From NCBI GenBank assembly GCA_944385265.1, contig CALWWO010000185.1, positions 1-28,275 on the forward strand: a stretch of DNA of 28,275 nucleotides, in the 5' to 3' direction. This DNA comes from an uncultured Oscillospiraceae bacterium. Lineage in GTDB: Bacteria; Bacillota_A; Clostridia; Oscillospirales; Oscillospiraceae. The translations under genes and the position numbers were made by a program. Below the pieces are notes generated by a model. That model made no database searches. It saw only the letters and a list, made by a program, of their open reading frames with translations, and was not told the origin of the DNA. Shown piece after piece: positions 25,918-28,275 of the stretch (the first letter of the stretch is position 1; each line of letters starts with the position of its first letter).

Positions 25918-26004
25918 GCCGGTGTGATGGAATTGGTAGACGTAGTGGACTCAAAATCCACCGCTGGCAACAGCGTACCGGTTCGAGTCCGGTCACCGGC
26001 ACCA
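25918..26004 (+). tRNA. tRNA-Leu (anticodon CAA)
   Basis: An 87-base class II tRNA with a long variable arm. Acceptor GCCGGTG pairs with CACCGGC; anticodon stem GTGGA/TCCAC with loop CTCAAAA gives anticodon CAA (reads TTG); the variable arm is CGCTGGCAACAGCG; the T-arm CCGGTTCGAGTCCGG has a standard TTCGAGT loop; 3' CCA is encoded. It is flanked by its own promoter and terminator. Confidence 0.97.
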
Positions 26005-26044
26005 CGCCGTCGCGGACTTTGTATCGTTCGCGACGGCGTTTTTT
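26005..26044 (+). terminator. Intrinsic terminator of tRNA-Leu
   Basis: A 10-bp GC-rich stem, CGCCGTCGCG (26005-26014) with CGCGACGGCG (26029-26038), a 14-base loop, then TTTTTT. It directly follows the CCA end. Confidence 0.92.
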
Positions 26045-26305
26045 CGTTCCGAACAAACTCTATCTCTCACTCACTCCGTCGCTCCTCCTCTCCAACCGCG
26101 ACCCGCTGCGCTGGGCTCGCAGTCGGTTTTCTGATTACATCTCCGGGTATCTTTTTTGCCAACGCTTCCCATACTAAAAGACCCGGTTCAATGCGGAGTC
26201 CTGTTTTAAAGCGAGGTTTCAACCTGACACGGGGTTTTTGCTTTTTCTCCTGACCGGCAGAGGAGGTAAGGTCCTTAATATATAATAAAAAAGGGGCAGA
26301 TAGGT
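26045..26305. other. Spacer downstream of tRNA-Leu, content unexplained
   Basis: About 260 bases between the tRNA terminator and the next gene. Composition changes abruptly along it: CT-rich (26050-26090), GC-rich (26090-26125), then AT-rich. TATAAT at 26281-26286 could be a -10, but no -35 stands 16-18 bases before it. The minus strand stays open as a frame for most of the spacer (see the rejected list). I see no integrase, att duplication or RNA gene. Confidence 0.4.
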
Positions 26306-26689
26306 ATGATAATGACAAAATTGTACGAGGATAAAAATAGCGATTTGGTCGCGGTAGTATTTGAAGACGAGTGTCTCTCCAATTATGTTCCCTGCCCGGA
26401 GATGGCTGCGCTTGACTCCGATAGTTTTCTCGAAGAAGCTCGGCTGGGGTTTCCCGACGCAGTCCTTTATGAATATGACGGTCTGATTGGGCTTACGTTA
26501 GAAGAAGCTGCGGCACGGGAGGAAAATGAAAGTACTCTAATCGCAGAAATTGGCGAAAAAATCATAATATATCCCCAACGCATGAGCCAGGAAAACCAAG
26601 AATTTTTCCAAATTGAATTAGGCGACGAAGCTTGGCAAGAGTTATTAGAACAAGTCTCCGGCGATGAAGGCATTCAGCTCGATATCTAG
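26306..26689 (+). CDS. Unrecognised small acidic protein
   Basis: 127 aa, strongly acidic (many Glu and Asp; ends QVSGDEGIQLDI), no signal peptide, no membrane segment and no cysteine motif beyond two scattered Cys. I do not recognise the family. The ATG at 26306 has AAGGGG about 11 bases upstream; a second in-frame ATG two codons later has poorer spacing. Codon use is more AT-rich (TTA, CAA, AGT, ATA) than the surrounding housekeeping genes, which hints at a different origin. It is followed by a strong hairpin (26736-26780). Position after a tRNA gene fits an accessory insertion, but no mobility gene is present. The frame, ribosome binding site and terminator support a real gene. Confidence 0.7.
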   Translation: MIMTKLYEDKNSDLVAVVFEDECLSNYVPCPEMAALDSDSFLEEARLGFPDAVLYEYDGLIGLTLEEAAAREENESTLIAEIGEKIIIYPQRMSQENQEFFQIELGDEAWQELLEQVSGDEGIQLDI

Positions 26690-26735
26690 CGGTCGGAAAA
26701 CAGCAGAACGCAACGACACAGCATTTAATAATACC

Positions 26736-26780
26736 ATTCAAAACTGAAGACACGCTAAAAGTGTGCCTTCAGTTTTGAAT
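26736..26780. terminator. Long hairpin downstream of the small acidic protein gene
   Basis: A 14-bp perfect stem, ATTCAAAACTGAAG (26736-26749) with CTTCAGTTTTGAAT (26767-26780), plus an inner CAC/GTG pairing. There is no long T-tract, but the base of the stem is A/T rich on both sides. It is a probable bidirectional terminator. The remaining spacer to 26936 holds no gene I can see. Confidence 0.65.
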
Positions 26781-26936
26781 TTCAGCCCTATTATAAGTAA
26801 ATTCCACACCTTGATATTTAACTTTCTTGTCGTGAATCACTTCTGCCCCCGCCGGATATCAGTAAACGTTTTCCGGTCTATACGACTCCATCGCTTCTCT
26901 ATCCAGATATAAATGTAGCAAAGCAGGTGAAAATAC

Positions 26937-27356
26937 ATGGACGATCTCAGAGGCATCGAGACTTTCTTTAAAATACTGCCCTACATTTTTGCGGCGGTAT
27001 TCATACTGATTTTTGCAGGCGTTGTCGCAACCATTTCAAAAAATATATCACGCCTGAAAGCGAATATGAAGTCTCCGGCGCCTACTATGTCTGCCGTTGT
27101 TATCTCCAAACGCATTGGCACGGAGGAGGACGGCGCAAGTATGGAGGGAGCGCGCCCGGACGAGACGGCGCATGGCAGCGTCGAGAGCGCTCACGATTTG
27201 GGTCTCGCATACTTCTATGCGACCTTTCAGACTGAAAACGGAGAGCGTATGGAGTTTCGTGTTCGCTGCGATGAATACGATATGCTGACGGAGGGCTCGC
27301 GCGGAAGGCTGACTTTCCGGGGCTCGGAGTACCGTTCTTTTAAAAAGACGGATTGA
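26937..27356 (+). CDS. DUF2500-type membrane-anchored protein
   Basis: 139 aa; function unknown. One N-terminal transmembrane helix (about residues 12-33, ILPYIFAAVFILIFAGVVAT) is followed by a soluble beta-rich domain. The domain has the pattern AVVISKRI, then YFYATFQTENGERMEFRV and EGSRGRLTFRGSEYRSFKK, which resembles DUF2500 proteins (a small OB- or SH3-like fold after a helix). The likely topology is a single helix with the domain on one side. AGCAGGTG stands about 8 bases before the ATG. It is followed by a spacer and a strong terminator at 27451-27486. I saw no clear promoter. Confidence 0.75.
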   Translation: MDDLRGIETFFKILPYIFAAVFILIFAGVVATISKNISRLKANMKSPAPTMSAVVISKRIGTEEDGASMEGARPDETAHGSVESAHDLGLAYFYATFQTENGERMEFRVRCDEYDMLTEGSRGRLTFRGSEYRSFKKTD

Positions 27357-27450
27357 TTTTTCGTAAATTTAAGCCTTTACAGGTATATTTTTCTGAAATC
27401 AGCCTATAATATATCCAGTTCAGACCTCCCTTGCATCAATTTTATGGCAT

Positions 27451-27486
27451 ATGCCGGTTGAAGTTGTTTCAACCGGCATCTTTTTT
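27451..27486 (+). terminator. Intrinsic terminator before blaI
   Basis: A 12-bp perfect stem, ATGCCGGTTGAA (27451-27462) with TTCAACCGGCAT (27468-27479), a 5-base loop, then CTTTTTT. It ends the DUF2500-type gene transcript. The -35 of the blaI promoter begins two bases after its T-tract. Confidence 0.92.
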
Positions 27487-27487
27487 G

Positions 27488-27540
27488 TTGACAATCTCAC
27501 TCTATCATGATAGACTAAAATTAGTCTATCGCAATAGACT
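27488..27540 (+). promoter_or_regulatory. blaI promoter with overlapping BlaI-type operator dyads
   Basis: TTGACA (27488-27493) with TAGACT (27511-27516) at 17-base spacing gives the promoter. Over and after the -10 lie four alternating half-sites: TCTAT (27501), ATAGA (27510), TCTAT (27525) and ATAGA (27534). They make a perfect palindrome TCTATCATGATAGA (27501-27514), then TAGACTAAAATTAGTCTA (27511-27528), then AGTCTAT-CGCA-ATAGACT (27523-27540). BlaI-family repressors bind such dyads at their own promoter, so autorepression is likely. Confidence 0.82.
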
Positions 27541-27559
27541 GCATTCGGGAGGTGTTCTT

Positions 27560-27940
27560 ATGCAGGTCGATATAAGCGATTTCAAGCTTTTTGATGCCGA
27601 GATGAAATTCATGGATATTGTCTGGGAAAACGAGCCGCTCCGCTCACGCGAACTGGTGCGGCTGTGCGCCGAAAGGCTCGGCTGGAAGCAGAGCACGACA
27701 TTTACCGTACTTAAAAAGCTTTCAAACCGCGGCATCGTCAAAAACGAGGCGACTGTCGTCACCTCGCTCGTCGGGCGTGATCAGGTGCAGCGATACGAGA
27801 GTGAGGCAATTGTTAAAAAGAGCTTTGGCGGGTCACTGCCGTCGTTTATCGCCGCTTTTATGAGCGGGAAACGCCTGTCAGACGAGGAGGCAGACGAGCT
27901 CAAAAAGCTCATCGACTCATACAGGGAGGGCGGGAAATGA
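27560..27940 (+). CDS. blaI: BlaI/MecI-family transcriptional repressor
   Basis: 126-aa winged-helix repressor. Seen: the N-terminal MKFMDIVWENEPLRSRELV, the recognition region LGWKQSTTFTVLKKLSNRGIV, and the C-terminal dimer helices ending SDEEADELKKLIDSYR. In the family, an M56 antirepressor cleaves the repressor on beta-lactam or cell-envelope signals. The start is ATG 27560, with GGGAGG 7 bases upstream; the frame extends upstream only through the promoter. The gene overlaps the following M56 gene by 4 bases (ATGA), so translation is coupled. Target genes other than itself are not in the window. Confidence 0.93.
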   Translation: MQVDISDFKLFDAEMKFMDIVWENEPLRSRELVRLCAERLGWKQSTTFTVLKKLSNRGIVKNEATVVTSLVGRDQVQRYESEAIVKKSFGGSLPSFIAAFMSGKRLSDEEADELKKLIDSYREGGK

Positions 27941-28275
27941 CGCTTTTTGACATTTTTGCCGTCGTCGTCGACATGTCGATGAAGGCTCTCATTACGGCAA
28001 TAGCCGCCCTGACCTGTATTTTGCCGCTGTCGTTTATACGCCGCGTGCCGAAGCGTGTCAGCCTGTTCGTGATGCTCATCGTCGTTTTTCGGATGATATG
28101 CCCAGTTTCGTTTTCCGCGCCGTTTTCCGTTTTAAATCTCGATTTTTTAACGGTATACGGCTCGCACGTAACGCCGGCAGCGCTTTTAGAGAGCGACCCG
28201 CCTGTCGGAGAATACGAGGTCGCCGTTTCGGACAGCGCCGAATTTGAGGAGGCACTGGACGCAGGTCTTGTTCCG
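27937..28275 (+). CDS. M56/BlaR1-type antirepressor, N-terminal part (runs off the end)
   Basis: 113 codons are visible. The N-terminus MTLFDIFAVVVDMSMKALIT begins a hydrophobic segment, then RRVPKRVSLFVMLIVVFRMICPVSFS gives the typical alternation of M56 proteins: membrane helices joined by a basic loop, with an R-M-I-C-P-V-S-F stretch often seen in this family. The zinc-protease HExxH part lies beyond the window. Start ATG 27937 overlaps the blaI stop (ATGA) with GGGAGGGCGGG upstream. Partnership with BlaI is the standard arrangement. Because the C-terminal sensor is not visible, whether it binds beta-lactams is unknown. Confidence 0.85.
   Translation, partial: MTLFDIFAVVVDMSMKALITAIAALTCILPLSFIRRVPKRVSLFVMLIVVFRMICPVSFSAPFSVLNLDFLTVYGSHVTPAALLESDPPVGEYEVAVSDSAEFEEALDAGLVP

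Noticed and set aside
26067..26318. Minus-strand open frame of 83 codons (contains KPRVRLKPRFKTGLRIEPGL) across the spacer after tRNA-Leu
   Set aside because: No ribosome binding site, its start overlaps the start of the plus-strand gene at 26306, and it ends in low-complexity Glu/Arg sequence. It could be a decayed or repeat-derived frame, but I cannot support it as a gene.

Overview
The window looks like chromosomal DNA of an anaerobic, low-to-mid-GC Firmicute, most likely a gut-type clostridium of the Oscillospiraceae/Ruminococcaceae kind. The reasons are a three-gene NAD-linked [FeFe] hydrogenase next to rex, a cysteine T-box, strong AGGAGG-type ribosome binding sites, GTG and TTG starts, a BlaI/BlaR1 pair and the yqhQ-prmC neighbourhood. 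The lineage is inferred from gene content alone. No phage, IS element, CRISPR array, toxin-antitoxin pair or biosynthetic cluster is visible. Most of the window is ordinary core genome, and I found no clear new system.

Layout. (1) 1-2.8 kb: the first codons of an unrecognised minus-strand gene, a diverging MGDG-synthase/UgtP-like glycolipid glucosyltransferase, a shared bidirectional terminator, and a uridine-kinase-like P-loop protein. (2) 2.87-7.7 kb, minus strand: rex, then a NuoE-like, a NuoF-like and a catalytic [FeFe] hydrogenase subunit with nearly abutting genes. Together they form an H2/NAD(P)H redox module with its likely NADH sensor beside it. (3) 7.9-9.9 kb: a LysR regulator, an AT-rich spacer, tRNA-Thr(CGT) with its own promoter and terminator, and a spacer holding a DnaA-box-like cluster. 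(4) 9.9-25.2 kb: a long minus-strand run. In transcription order it reads lipoprotein, response regulator, histidine kinase, yqhQ, prmC, recA, recX, rimO, then (after a new promoter and a cysteine T-box) cysE, cysS, polA, rimI, tsaD. It covers envelope signalling, release-factor methylation, DNA repair, ribosomal protein modification, cysteine supply and charging, replication/repair and tRNA modification. (5) 25.3-28.3 kb, plus strand: a phosphopantetheinyl transferase, tRNA-Leu(CAA), an AT-richer orphan gene, a DUF2500-type membrane protein, and blaI with the start of an M56/BlaR1 antirepressor that runs off the end.

Regulation readable from sequence: consensus promoters for both tRNAs and for the first two genes; a T-box with a canonical AGTGGAACCGCG core and overlapping terminator ahead of cysE-cysS; a nested set of TCTAT/ATAGA dyads over the blaI promoter; and several strong intrinsic terminators. 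In several tight junctions of the minus-strand run, the ribosome binding site of one gene is formed by the Glu-rich last codons of the gene before it.
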